From assembly GCF_000218785.1 (NCBI RefSeq), contig NZ_AFPO01000024.1, positions 57,414 through 121,413 of the forward strand: a stretch of DNA of 64,000 nucleotides. The letters run 5' to 3'. The notes below the pieces were generated by a model. It saw only the letters and a list, made by a program, of their open reading frames with translations. It did not search any database and was not told the DNA's origin. This stretch comes from Idiomarina sp. A28L (GTDB lineage Bacteria; Pseudomonadota; Gammaproteobacteria; Enterobacterales; Alteromonadaceae). Within the stretch, counting starts at the first letter, position 1. Every line of letters begins with the position of its first letter. The position numbers and the translations under genes were made by a program. Below are positions 43,620 to 53,442 of this stretch, one piece after another.

Positions 43620-46517
43620 ATGTTTGTGCGAAATGCAGCTTTTGCTGCTTCTAAAACGGTTCGAGCTATTGCCTTAGCGGCAACGGCTACTTTGCTGCTT
43701 GCAGCATGCCAACCCTCGCCAGCGCCAGAACAAGCCGCTGTTGATCCTTTAACTATCAATATTAGCCCGAACGATGCCCGTGAATATCGTGCCCTTGAGC
43801 TCGATAATGGCTTACGTATCGTGTTAGTAAGCGATGCTGAAGCCGAGAAATCAGGCGCTGCCTTAGCGGTTTTTGCTGGCAGTATGCAAAATCCTGATGA
43901 GCAGCTTGGATTAGCTCACTACCTAGAGCATATGTTGTTTTTGGGTACAGAAAAATACCCAGATCCAGACGAATATGGTGATTTTATGTCGCGTAACGGC
44001 GGCATGCACAACGCATATACTGCGGATGATCACACCAACTATATGTTGGAAGTGAATAACGATGCGTTGCCAGAAGCGCTAGATCGTTTCGCTGATTTCT
44101 TTAAAGCTCCGAAATTTTATCCAGAATATGCAGAAAAAGAAGTAAATGCTGTAGATTCTGAGTGGTCAATGCGCCGTGCCTCAGATGGTTATATCTTGTT
44201 TTCATTAAACAATATTTTAATGAACCCAGAGCACCCAATTGCACGTTTTCGCATTGGTAACAACGAAACATTATCGGATAAAGAGAACAGCAACTTGCAT
44301 GAAGAGATGCTGGCTTTTTATGAGCGTTACTACTCAGCCAACATCATGACGGCGAGTATTGTAAGCAATCGTTCACTCGATGAATTAGAAATGCTGGCGC
44401 GTGAAGCATTCTCTGATATTCCAAATCATAATGCGGAAATTCCAGAGATTACTGTACCTGCAGCAACGCCTGCACAATTGCAGCAAAAAATTTACTATAA
44501 GCCGCAAATGGAAATGCGCCAGGTAATGCTTGATTTCACTATTGAAAACAACATGGAAGATTACCTCGCTCAGCCAAACCGTTTAGTAGCGCAACTAATT
44601 AACTCAGAAATGCCTGGAACACCAGCTGCATTATTCCGTGAGTTGGGTTGGATAGAGGGCCTTGGTGCTGGTGCGAGTGCAAATTCCTATGGCAATGCAG
44701 GCCGTTTTCAAATCGCGGTAACGCTTACTGAAGCAGGCATGGAACATCGCGAAACCATTATCGGTGTGCTTTTACATTACGTTGAGCAAATTCGCGCTGA
44801 GGGTGTTGATAAGAAATACCACGAAGAACTAGCCACCGTTCTGCACAATGAATTTACATTCTTACGCCGCACCGGTGCATTTAACTATGCAACATCGCTA
44901 GCGTCGAATCTTCTCTATTATCCGTTTAATCATGTAATTGATTACGCGTATCGTTTAGAGGATTACGATGCAGAGAAAGTAAACCGCGTGCTTGCGCAGC
45001 TTACCACCGATAACTTGCGAGTTTGGTATGTTTCTCCGCAAGAAGAAACCGATCAAGAAATGTATTTCTTTGATGGCAATTATCGCGTAGAACCAATCTC
45101 TGCGGAAGATTACGCGAATTGGCGCATAGCGGCGCAAGATTATGTTGTTTCGCTACCTTCAGCGAACACCTTGTTCCCAGAAGATTTAAGTTTAGTAGCT
45201 GAAGAAGTTCATAGTAAGCCACAGCAACTTATTGATGAGCCCGGCATTTCAGCATGGTTAAAGCGCAGTGATCGTTTCGCTGAACCACGCGCTGAAGTAA
45301 CCGTACGCATGTTCCAACCTACTTTTGAGAGCTCGATACAAGAGCAGGTTGCTGTGCAAGTATTAATGGATACGTTCGGCCTTTCGCAACAAGCGCTTGC
45401 GCGTGAAGCATCTATCGCTGGCACCGGTTTCGGTTTATCGGCAGGAAATGGTTTAACACTTCGCCTTTCGGGCTTCAATGATAAACAGGCTCAGTTAGCT
45501 GAACGGGTGATTACCAGCTTTGCGGAGTTTGAACCTTCAAGCAATGCCATTGCGCAATCGGTAGACCGCTTACGCCGTAGCATTCAGAACCAACGTTTAC
45601 AATTCCCAATGCAGCAGCTATTCCCAGCGTTTAATCAGATCATGCGTTTGCCTTCTGCAAGCTACCAAGATCAGTTAGCGGCGTTGGCTGAAGTAGACCA
45701 AGAGCTGGTTGTTGCGATGCGAGATCAGCTATTGCAGGGTAACGTAATTCGTACCTTTGCATTTGGTAACTATAGCGATGCTGATGCAATAGCATTAACT
45801 CGCAAAGTTGCTGAATTGGTTGGAGTTGATCCAGAAGGTGAATATCGCAGTGCGCCAATTGTTGAGCCAACCGATTCTTTGCGCTTAACTTGGAATGATA
45901 ATCTCACGCTTGAAGATGCAGCTATTCTAGACGTGTGGTTGAGCCCGGAAGATACGCTTGATTCACGCGCAAAATCTTGGTTGTTATCAGAAATGATGCA
46001 TAACCGCTTCTTTACAGAATTACGTACAGAAGACCAACTTGGCTATGCGGTAGGTGCTACACGCCTCAACCTAGATGATTACTCAGGTGTTGGCTTCTAT
46101 ATTCAAAGCCCAGTGCGTGGCCCTGCGGGCTTGCTCGAACGCTTTAACAAGTTCCGTAGCGATTATGCAACACGCTTAGCAGAACTTACCGACGAAGAGT
46201 TCATGCAGGTTCGTACTAGTGTGCTTACAGATTTATTGCAACCACCGCAAACGCTAGGGCAAGAAGCCGGCCGTTTCAGTGGTGATTGGGCAAATGAGCG
46301 TTATAGCTTTGATACCCAAGAGCGCATGGCGGAAGCACTACGTGCGCTAAGCCTTGCAGATGTTCAAGCATTCTATGAATCGTTAATCGTTAATGGCGAA
46401 GGCAGCCGCATTTTAATTCAAATGCGCGGTACTAAGTTTGCAGAAGAAGATTTCGGTTCAATTGCAAATGAACACGTTATTGAAGATTTCACATCTTGGA
46501 GTGAATCACAGCAATAA
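43620..46517 (+). CDS. M16 family zinc metallopeptidase, lipoprotein (pitrilysin-like)
   Basis: A 965-aa zinc peptidase of the insulinase/pitrilysin family, probably degrading peptides in the periplasm. The N-terminus is a lipoprotein signal ending LLLAAC with the lipid Cys at 30. The inverted zinc motif HYLEH is at 100-104, with the third-ligand Glu region near 172-180 (EKEVNAVDSEW). It continues through the four half-domains of M16A, including TEDQLGYAVGATR near 805. The start has AGGAACG. It is monocistronic with a strong terminator. It resembles protease III (PtrA) but, unlike E. coli PtrA, appears lipid-anchored. Confidence 0.92.
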   Translation: MFVRNAAFAASKTVRAIALAATATLLLAACQPSPAPEQAAVDPLTINISPNDAREYRALELDNGLRIVLVSDAEAEKSGAALAVFAGSMQNPDEQLGLAHYLEHMLFLGTEKYPDPDEYGDFMSRNGGMHNAYTADDHTNYMLEVNNDALPEALDRFADFFKAPKFYPEYAEKEVNAVDSEWSMRRASDGYILFSLNNILMNPEHPIARFRIGNNETLSDKENSNLHEEMLAFYERYYSANIMTASIVSNRSLDELEMLAREAFSDIPNHNAEIPEITVPAATPAQLQQKIYYKPQMEMRQVMLDFTIENNMEDYLAQPNRLVAQLINSEMPGTPAALFRELGWIEGLGAGASANSYGNAGRFQIAVTLTEAGMEHRETIIGVLLHYVEQIRAEGVDKKYHEELATVLHNEFTFLRRTGAFNYATSLASNLLYYPFNHVIDYAYRLEDYDAEKVNRVLAQLTTDNLRVWYVSPQEETDQEMYFFDGNYRVEPISAEDYANWRIAAQDYVVSLPSANTLFPEDLSLVAEEVHSKPQQLIDEPGISAWLKRSDRFAEPRAEVTVRMFQPTFESSIQEQVAVQVLMDTFGLSQQALAREASIAGTGFGLSAGNGLTLRLSGFNDKQAQLAERVITSFAEFEPSSNAIAQSVDRLRRSIQNQRLQFPMQQLFPAFNQIMRLPSASYQDQLAALAEVDQELVVAMRDQLLQGNVIRTFAFGNYSDADAIALTRKVAELVGVDPEGEYRSAPIVEPTDSLRLTWNDNLTLEDAAILDVWLSPEDTLDSRAKSWLLSEMMHNRFFTELRTEDQLGYAVGATRLNLDDYSGVGFYIQSPVRGPAGLLERFNKFRSDYATRLAELTDEEFMQVRTSVLTDLLQPPQTLGQEAGRFSGDWANERYSFDTQERMAEALRALSLADVQAFYESLIVNGEGSRILIQMRGTKFAEEDFGSIANEHVIEDFTSWSESQQ

Positions 46518-46532
46518 TTGCGAGTGATATGC

Positions 46533-46563
46533 AAAAGCCCGCTAAAATTTAGCGGGCTTTTTT
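46533..46563. terminator. bidirectional terminator between M16 peptidase and yheS
   Basis: AAAAGCCCGCTAAA pairs with TTTAGCGGGCTTTT, and A and T runs lie on both sides. It can stop transcription of the plus-strand peptidase gene and of the convergent minus-strand yheS. Confidence 0.92.
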
Positions 46564-46580
46564 GTATATAGAGTTTATGC

Positions 46581-48479
46581 CTACTCAAGTTCGGCTAAGT
46601 TCTCACTTATTTCGAACCACTCACTTTCAATAGTTTCCAAATCCGCTTTTAACTTAGCTTGCTCTTGTAAAACCTTAGTAAGCTCTTCTTTCTGATTAGC
46701 TTGATACAAATCAGTATCGGCTAATCGTTCTTCTAATTCACTTAACCGGCGTTCTGCTTTTTCCATAGCTAGCTCTGCTTTTTTCAACTTATCGCGTAAT
46801 GGCTTAAGTTGCTGCCGTTGCTGCGCTGCGGCTTGGCGTTGGGCTTTTTTGTTTTGAGCTGAATCAGGGTTTTCACTGTTATCGGTGGTATCCAGCGCTT
46901 TTTGTGCAGCCGCTTGTTGCTCTAACCACCGCGAGTAATCATCTAAATCGCCTTTAAATGCAGCTGATTCACCATTCGCAACCAAGTAATAATCATCAAC
47001 GGTAGCGCGCAGGAAGTGCCTATCATGAGAAACAATAACCATGGCGCCACTAAATTCTTGTAACGCGCTTACCAAAGCTTCACGCATATCTAAATCAAGG
47101 TGGTTAGTAGGCTCATCAAGTAACAGTAAATTCGGTTTTTGATAAATGAGTAACGCCAATACTAAGCGAGCCTTTTCGCCACCTGAAAACGGGCCTACAG
47201 GATCGTAAGCTCGTTCACCTGTAAAGCCGAAACGCCCAAGGTAATCGCGTAAGGCTTGCTCAGGTGCGGTGCGATCAATGCGATAAAGGTGAGCAATAGC
47301 ATGATCGTTCAAGCTCAAAGTATCGAGCTGATGTTGCGCAAAATAACCGATAACCAAGCCAGCACTTACTTGCCGCACACCATGCTGCGGTGGTAATTCA
47401 CCAGCCAGCATCTTCATTAAGGTTGATTTACCTGCACCATTGCGGCCAAGTAGCCCGATTCGGCTGCCGGGCACTAGGTTAAGGTGGATTTTACGCAAAA
47501 TGGTGATATCACCATAACCAGCTTGAATGTTATCGAGTTGAATAAGCGGGTTAGGCAGTTTTGAAGGCTCAGGGAAACTTAAATCAAAGGGTTCTTGGTC
47601 ACCAAGAGGCGCTGTAGCCGTTAGTTTTTCTAGAGCTTTTAAGCGGCTTTGTGCTTGCCGAGCTTTGGTGGCTTGAGCACGAAAGCGATCAACGAAGCTT
47701 TGTAAATGCGCGCGCTGCGCCTGCTCTTTCGCATATTGCTGTTGTTGCTGCGCGCGGCGTTCGCTGCGCTGCCGTTGAAAACTGGTGTAATCGCCGCTAT
47801 AGGAAAGCGTAGTTTTACGCTCTATGTGAATAATGTGAGTTACTACCGCATCAATAAAATCACGGTCGTGGGAAATAACAATTACCGTGCCTTCAAAACG
47901 CTTTAGCCAGCTCTCTAGCCAAACAATCGCATCGAGATCCAAGTGGTTAGTAGGCTCATCAAGCAGCAATAAATCGGAACGAGCGATGAGCGCTTGCGCC
48001 AGATTCAAACGCATTCGCCAACCACCAGAGAAGCTTTTTACTGGCGCATCGAGTTGTTCTTGTGTAAAGCCCAAACCGGCAAGCAGCATAGCGGCTCGAG
48101 CCTCTATATGATAACCACCAATGGCATCCAGGCGGCCATGTAAACTGGCGATAGCATTGCCATCTGCTTTTGCCTCGGCTTCATCCAATTCCGCCTTTAT
48201 TTGCGTATACTCTGCATCGCCGCTAATCACGTACGCACGCGCGGCTATATCAAGTGCAGGCGTTTCTTGCGCAACACTAGAAATACGCCAGCCGTTTGGT
48301 ATATGAATTTGGCCATCATCTTCTTTCAACTCACCACGAATTAAGGCGAATAAAGATGATTTCCCAGAACCGTTAGCGCCAACTAAACCGATACGTTGCC
48401 CAGGAAAAATGCTAAACTGCGCTTCTTTGAGCAGCTGCTGGCCGCCACGAATTAGGCTGAGGTTATCGGCTTGAATCAT
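46581..48479 (-). CDS. yheS: ABC-F ribosome-associated ATPase YheS
   Basis: A 632-aa soluble ABC-F protein, with two ATPase domains and no membrane part, thought to act on stalled ribosomes. The first domain has GLVGANGSGKSSLF, SGGWRMRLNLAQAL and LLLLDEPTNHLD; the second has GLLGRNGAGKSTLM, SGGEKARLVLALL and DEPTNHLD. A charged coiled coil forms the C-terminus. The open frame extends 21 codons upstream, but MIQADNLSLIRGGQQ at 48479 matches the family start. Divergent from yheV, as in relatives. Confidence 0.94.
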   Translation of the reverse strand: MIQADNLSLIRGGQQLLKEAQFSIFPGQRIGLVGANGSGKSSLFALIRGELKEDDGQIHIPNGWRISSVAQETPALDIAARAYVISGDAEYTQIKAELDEAEAKADGNAIASLHGRLDAIGGYHIEARAAMLLAGLGFTQEQLDAPVKSFSGGWRMRLNLAQALIARSDLLLLDEPTNHLDLDAIVWLESWLKRFEGTVIVISHDRDFIDAVVTHIIHIERKTTLSYSGDYTSFQRQRSERRAQQQQQYAKEQAQRAHLQSFVDRFRAQATKARQAQSRLKALEKLTATAPLGDQEPFDLSFPEPSKLPNPLIQLDNIQAGYGDITILRKIHLNLVPGSRIGLLGRNGAGKSTLMKMLAGELPPQHGVRQVSAGLVIGYFAQHQLDTLSLNDHAIAHLYRIDRTAPEQALRDYLGRFGFTGERAYDPVGPFSGGEKARLVLALLIYQKPNLLLLDEPTNHLDLDMREALVSALQEFSGAMVIVSHDRHFLRATVDDYYLVANGESAAFKGDLDDYSRWLEQQAAAQKALDTTDNSENPDSAQNKKAQRQAAAQQRQQLKPLRDKLKKAELAMEKAERRLSELEERLADTDLYQANQKEELTKVLQEQAKLKADLETIESEWFEISENLAELE

Positions 48480-48574
48480 AACTACTAGATATCCAATATT
48501 GAGGTAGAAAACAGCGTTATGATACCGCACATCGGCAATCAACGCAGTAGCTGAGATAAGGAATAGGAATACTT

Positions 48575-48781
48575 ATGAGCCGCACAAAAAAACGATTTAT
48601 TGCTGGCGCTACGTGCCCGCATTGTAAAGCACAAGATTCACTGATGGTGTTCACTGAAGATGGCCAAGAGCACGCGCAGTGTGTGGAATGCGATTACAAT
48701 ATGAGCGAAGCGGATATGCAAACCGAAAAGAAATCTTCGAATGTATCCCGCGATCAAGTGATTGGTGTATTCAAACCCTAA
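48575..48781 (+). CDS. yheV: YheV family zinc-ribbon protein
   Basis: A 68-aa protein with CPHC and CVEC pairs about 22 residues apart, a small zinc ribbon, followed by a variable tail. The function is unknown. The divergent yheS neighbour is conserved. The 3' end overlaps queG, on the other strand, by 4 bp. Confidence 0.9.
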   Translation: MSRTKKRFIAGATCPHCKAQDSLMVFTEDGQEHAQCVECDYNMSEADMQTEKKSSNVSRDQVIGVFKP

Positions 48782-49941
48782 GCATCGCGCGGTAGGCCTT
48801 TTTCAACAACGCGAATTAGGCGTTCGGTTAACCGAGTGTTCTTATGTGCTGTGTTTTGCTCTTGCAAGTTTTGCTCATGTTGCGCCAGAGCCCATTCAAT
48901 ATGAACCTTTACCATATCACTGGCACTTTCCATGCGAGCCGATAGTGCCCCAATAATTACCGAGTTCGTTGGCGCATTGCCCATGGCAATTGCTAAATTT
49001 CGTTGCCACTTTTCATAGCCAATACGGCGAATAGGCGAGCCTTCCGTTTCTTTTAAAAAGCGAGTTTCATCCCAGGCCCACAATTCAAGTAAATCTGGCG
49101 TGTGTAAAGCATGCCGGGGCATAAAATCAGTTTCGGGTGTCGGTTTTGCATACCGATTCCAAGGGCAAACAAGCTGGCAATCATCGCAGCCATAAATGCG
49201 ATTCCCCATTGGTTTGCGAAATTCTTCCGGAATTATTCCACTGTGTTCAATGGTGAGATAACTAATACAGCGGCGAGCATCTACCACGTAAGGCTCAACA
49301 ATTGCCTGAGTGGGGCAGATCGTAATACAAGCAGTGCAACTACCACACTGCTCTTGCTGCGGTTTATCAACCGGTAAGGGCAGGTTGATTAATAGTTCTC
49401 CCAAGAAAAACCAAGAGCCATCGTCACTATCAAGCAGTAAGGTGTGTTTGCCTGTCCACCCAAGCCCAGCCTTTTCGGCAAGAGGGCGTTCTAGAATAGG
49501 TGCTGAATCTACGAAAGGGCGGAAATCAGCATCAAGATCGTACTCTTCGCGGTTTTCCTGAATGAATGTGCTGATTTTTTCTCCCAGCTGTTTCAGCCGC
49601 TTGCGCAGAACCTTATGATAATCGCGGCCTAATGCATAACGGCTTACATACCCTAATTGTGGCTGTTTTAACACGGCAGCAAAACGGGCACCTTCAGGAA
49701 GATAATCCATACGAACGCAGATAGCACGCAAGCTACCGGGGTGCAATTCGGCTGGCCTTGCGCGCAACATACCATGGCGTTCCATGTAATCCATTTCACC
49801 GTGAAATTTCTTATCTAGCCATTCTTGCAGTTTTTCTTCATGTGCCGATAAATCAAGATCACTAATACCCACCTGCTGAAAACCGAGCTCTAGGCCCCAT
49901 TGTTTAATTTTTTCTGCTAATCCGTGGTAGTCAGGTGTCAT
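48778..49941 (-). CDS. queG: epoxyqueuosine reductase
   Basis: A 387-aa cobalamin- and iron-sulfur-dependent enzyme for the last step of queuosine tRNA modification. Two 4Fe-4S clusters are visible: CGSCTACITICP near residue 197 and CDDCQLVCPWN near 250. LGRDYHKVLRKRL and LAEKAGLGWTGKHTLL are QueG-typical. The C-terminal HEAT-like helices (EWALAQHEQ) are present. Divergent from nnr. Confidence 0.95.
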   Translation of the reverse strand: MTPDYHGLAEKIKQWGLELGFQQVGISDLDLSAHEEKLQEWLDKKFHGEMDYMERHGMLRARPAELHPGSLRAICVRMDYLPEGARFAAVLKQPQLGYVSRYALGRDYHKVLRKRLKQLGEKISTFIQENREEYDLDADFRPFVDSAPILERPLAEKAGLGWTGKHTLLLDSDDGSWFFLGELLINLPLPVDKPQQEQCGSCTACITICPTQAIVEPYVVDARRCISYLTIEHSGIIPEEFRKPMGNRIYGCDDCQLVCPWNRYAKPTPETDFMPRHALHTPDLLELWAWDETRFLKETEGSPIRRIGYEKWQRNLAIAMGNAPTNSVIIGALSARMESASDMVKVHIEWALAQHEQNLQEQNTAHKNTRLTERLIRVVEKGLPRDA

Positions 49942-50040
49942 TTTGTACTCAATTTATCGTATGCTGTGAATAGAAATTTGTGTCAGCGCGGTTTGCGCGG
50001 TTGGCACTTGGCGCTGAACTTTAAAATTAAGGAAGTGCAT

Positions 50041-51582
50041 GTGCAAACATCGTTAACCCGCAGCATACCACAGCAACTTTATTTGCCGGAACAGGTAGCA
50101 GAATTTGAAGGCGAGGCCGCTGCTCGAGCGGGGCTAAACCTGTGGCAATTGATGGAACGTGCAGGTGCTGCAGCATGGGAATGTTTGCAACAACAGGCAG
50201 AACCTAACACTGAGATAGCGGTACTTTGCGGGCCAGGGAATAACGGTGGTGATGGTTATATATTAGCGCAGCTTGCTCATGCTCAAGGGTATACAGTTCG
50301 CGTTTTCGCTACTGGCGAGCCGAAGAGCGAGGAAGGCCAACGCGCTATTCAAGGTTGGCTTGAAGCGGGTGGCGAAATTGAGCCCCTGGCCGATTGGCTT
50401 GAACAAGACCCCGATTATATTGTTGATGCTTTACTTGGAACTGGTTTAAACAGCGAAGTTACCGGTGATATTCGTGAATGTATCGAAGCAGTAAACGATT
50501 CAGCATTGCCGGTGCTTTCCATTGATATACCATCGGGTTTGAATGCGAATACGGGTGTTGTTATGGGTGTGGCCGTGGTTGCCAGCCACACGGTTACTAT
50601 GGTGGCGGTTAAGCGCGGGCTAACCACTGCAATGGCGGCAGATTATGTAGGCCAGTTATGGTTTGCCGATTTAGGTGTTCAGCGTGAATTTAGATTACTT
50701 ACTGAACCAGCTGCTTGGTGGTTACAAAAAGCCCAGTTAGAGCATGATTTGGCACCACGAAAAAAGGTTTGCCAGAAAGGTAATTTTGGCCATGTTTTAG
50801 TTATTGGCGGCAGTTCAGGTATGGCCGGAGCGGCACGTTTAGCCGCTACTGCTGCTTTGCGAGCCGGAGCGGGCAAGGTAACCGTGATATGTGAGCCAGG
50901 GCAAGAGTTTTTGATTGGTATGCAGCCAGAGCTAATGGTGCGGGGCTTACATGCTGATGCAGCAGAAACTGATGAACTTGTAGAACGCGCGAGTGTCATT
51001 GCAATAGGGCCGGGTTTAGGGCAAAGCCATTGGGGGCGGCAATGGTGGCAGCGATTCTGCCAGCGTTCACAGGAAAAGCCCATGCCAGCAGTAATTGATG
51101 CTGATGCATTGAACTTACTGGCGATAAATTTGCGCGATGGTGAAGAGCTACCTTTATCGGAAGGCAATGTGTTTACCCCACATCCGGGTGAGGCTGCTAG
51201 ATTGTTACAGTGCCAAATAGTTGATATTGAGCAAAATCGTTGGCTAGCAAGCGATACTTTACAAGAGCTTTTAACCGGAACAGTGGTATTGAAAGGTGCG
51301 GGTAGTTTAATATCGGGCGCATCAGAAACTGCGGTATGTACTCACGGAACACCGGCTATGGCAATTGCTGGCATGGGCGATGTATTAACCGGTATTATTG
51401 CAGGCTTGCTAGCGCAAGCGCCGGCGCTCGGTTTAAATACTGATTCAGCAACGAAAGCTGCCGTATTAGTACATAACCTCGCTGCTGAAGCTGCGGCGCA
51501 TGGAAATAGCCGCGGAATGTTAGCAACCGATGTGATTGCGGAGATTCCGCACTTTGTGAATCCTAGGAATGATGTAGTATGA
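50041..51582 (+). CDS. nnr: bifunctional NAD(P)H-hydrate epimerase / ADP-dependent dehydratase
   Basis: A 513-aa metabolite-repair enzyme for hydrated NADH and NADPH. The N-terminal epimerase half has [11 protein letters not shown] and DALLGTGL; the C-terminal dehydratase half has [25 protein letters not shown] and [16 protein letters not shown]. The most likely start is GTG 50041, with AAGGAAG 5-11 bases upstream; the open frame runs on upstream over the queG start but without family similarity. It overlaps tsaE by 4 bp and heads the nnr-tsaE-amiB-mutL-miaA-hfq cluster. Confidence 0.94.
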   Translation: MQTSLTRSIPQQLYLPEQVAEFEGEAAARAGLNLWQLMERAGAAAWECLQQQAEPNTEIAVLCGPGNNGGDGYILAQLAHAQGYTVRVFATGEPKSEEGQRAIQGWLEAGGEIEPLADWLEQDPDYIVDALLGTGLNSEVTGDIRECIEAVNDSALPVLSIDIPSGLNANTGVVMGVAVVASHTVTMVAVKRGLTTAMAADYVGQLWFADLGVQREFRLLTEPAAWWLQKAQLEHDLAPRKKVCQKGNFGHVLVIGGSSGMAGAARLAATAALRAGAGKVTVICEPGQEFLIGMQPELMVRGLHADAAETDELVERASVIAIGPGLGQSHWGRQWWQRFCQRSQEKPMPAVIDADALNLLAINLRDGEELPLSEGNVFTPHPGEAARLLQCQIVDIEQNRWLASDTLQELLTGTVVLKGAGSLISGASETAVCTHGTPAMAIAGMGDVLTGIIAGLLAQAPALGLNTDSATKAAVLVHNLAAEAAAHGNSRGMLATDVIAEIPHFVNPRNDVV

Positions 51583-52058
51583 CAAATAGTGAAAGTGTGC
51601 GAGCGCAAGTAGCGTTATCGCTCGCCGATGAAGAAGCCACCGAGAAGTTGGGTGCCCGTATCGCCAATGCTTGTGTAACACCAGCAATTATCTATTTGCG
51701 CGGTGATCTAGGTGCGGGGAAAACCACCTTTAGCCGGGGGTTTATTCAATCACTGGGGCATGAAGGCGCGGTAAAGAGCCCAACCTACACCTTAATCGAG
51801 CCTTATGAGTTAGCTAGTTGGCGAGTATACCATTTTGATTTATACCGATTAGGTGACCCGGAAGAGCTTGAATTTATGGGTATTCGTGATTACTTTGGAG
51901 CAGATAGTTTATGCTTGGTGGAATGGCCTGAACGCGGGTTTGGAATCCTTCCACAGGCAGATTTAGTGATAACATTGAGACCCGCAGAAAGTGGGCGTTT
52001 AGCTGAGCTTGCAGCATACAGTGATATTGGGGAAGCGTTATTAAAACATCTGTTGTAA
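51579..52058 (+). CDS. tsaE: tRNA threonylcarbamoyladenosine biosynthesis ATPase TsaE
   Basis: A 159-aa ATPase of the TsaBDE complex that makes t6A at position 37 of ANN-decoding tRNAs. Walker A is [16 protein letters not shown] (near residue 37), followed by [12 protein letters not shown] and VYHFDLYRL. It is coupled to nnr by an ATGA overlap, and its 3' end is probably overlapped by the true amiB start. Confidence 0.95.
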   Translation: MTNSESVRAQVALSLADEEATEKLGARIANACVTPAIIYLRGDLGAGKTTFSRGFIQSLGHEGAVKSPTYTLIEPYELASWRVYHFDLYRLGDPEELEFMGIRDYFGADSLCLVEWPERGFGILPQADLVITLRPAESGRLAELAAYSDIGEALLKHLL

Positions 52059-52078
52059 AACAGCGGTGGAAATTTATT

Positions 52079-53437
52079 TTGGGTAGTTGGCTTTTCGCTA
52101 GCTGCGCTTTTTTGTGGTCGTCGCAAAGTGTTGCGCAATCTATCGATAACGTTAGGGTTTGGCCATCAGCTGATAAAACTAGAGTGGTTTTCGATCTTTC
52201 AGCGGAGCCAACATACACCTATTTTACTATTTTTGATAATCAGCCTTATCGAATAGTGATTGATTTTCAGAATACTGATAATCGGGTTGATTTGAGCAAG
52301 GTAGATGTAGCTTCTGATGTTGTAAAAGTAATTCGGCCAAGTGGTGCACCAAGGCCAGGAACTTCGCGAATTGTGTTAGAGATTAACGCGGCAACCGCCC
52401 CAGATATTTTTCCGCTCGGGCCTTCAGGAGCTTCTGGACACCGGCTAGTGGTTGATGTTGCAGGCGCTACCAATATTTCTCCACAACAGCCAAGCACTCA
52501 GGCAAGTACCCCTGTTATTAGTAGTGAGCCCAGAGTACCGCGCACTCTAGATTCAGTGCCTATTCGGCCATTGGTTATTGCGATTGATGCAGGCCATGGC
52601 GGGCGAGACCCCGGTTCAATTGGGCCTGCAGGTACGCATGAGAAAATTATTACTTTGGCCGTTGCTCGAAAGTTAGCGGCACGAATTAATGCTGACCCAG
52701 GTATGCGCGCAGTATTAACAAGAACAGGCGATCAATCTTTATCTTTGGGTCAGCGCACTAGTGTGGTTCGCCGTGAACGCGCCGATTTCTTTGTCTCTTT
52801 GCATGCGGATGCATTTACAACACCCCAACCTCGCGGCGCTTCAGTTTGGGTGCTTTCCAAAAGGCGTTCCGATACCGAGCTTGGCCGGGCTTTGGAAAAT
52901 AAAGAACGGTTAAGTGAAGAGTTGATCGATGTTGAGCATATCTTGCAAGATGGTGAGGACGACCCTTACCTAAACCGTGCATTTTTAGATATGTTCCGAG
53001 ATAACTCAATGGCCGATGGGCATGAGGCCGCAACCATCATTCTTGATCAGCTTGGCCGTGTTACCAATCTTCACCGTAACCGCCCAGAAGGAGCTAGCTT
53101 TGGTGTGTTGAGTGCACTGCGAACGCCTTCGGTGTTGGTTGAACTCGGTTTTATTTCGAACCCGCAAAAAGAACGTTTGTTGATTAACGGTAATCATCAA
53201 GATCGGTTAGCCAATGCTTTGTACTCGGGTATTCGCGAATTTTTTATTCGTAACCCAGTTGCCGGAACATCGCTGGCTGAATCTCGCATACAAATGCACG
53301 TGGTGGCACGGGGCGAATCACTATCGGTAATTGCTTCTCGTTACCGAGTAAGTGTTGATGCTATAAAACAACACAACGGTTTGCGTAGCAACACGATTCG
53401 GGTTGGCCAGCAACTCGAAATCCCGCTCGGAAACTAA
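52079..53437 (+). CDS. amiB: N-acetylmuramoyl-L-alanine amidase AmiB/AmiC
   Basis: A 452-aa (from TTG 52079) periplasmic cell-wall amidase that splits septal peptidoglycan. It has a signal sequence, an AMIN targeting domain (VRVWPSADKTRVVFDL), an Amidase_3 zinc domain (IAIDAGHGGRDPGSIGP near 165, LHADAF, VELGFISN) and a C-terminal LysM (VVARGESLSVIASRYRV). The start is unclear: from TTG 52079 the signal peptide has no basic n-region. The frame is open further upstream, and an ATT at 52040, 5 bases after GGGGAAG, would add [13 protein letters not shown], a proper charged n-region. No ATG, GTG or other TTG is available in between. Confidence 0.93.
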   Translation: MGSWLFASCAFLWSSQSVAQSIDNVRVWPSADKTRVVFDLSAEPTYTYFTIFDNQPYRIVIDFQNTDNRVDLSKVDVASDVVKVIRPSGAPRPGTSRIVLEINAATAPDIFPLGPSGASGHRLVVDVAGATNISPQQPSTQASTPVISSEPRVPRTLDSVPIRPLVIAIDAGHGGRDPGSIGPAGTHEKIITLAVARKLAARINADPGMRAVLTRTGDQSLSLGQRTSVVRRERADFFVSLHADAFTTPQPRGASVWVLSKRRSDTELGRALENKERLSEELIDVEHILQDGEDDPYLNRAFLDMFRDNSMADGHEAATIILDQLGRVTNLHRNRPEGASFGVLSALRTPSVLVELGFISNPQKERLLINGNHQDRLANALYSGIREFFIRNPVAGTSLAESRIQMHVVARGESLSVIASRYRVSVDAIKQHNGLRSNTIRVGQQLEIPLGN

Positions 53438-53442
53438 TAGCT

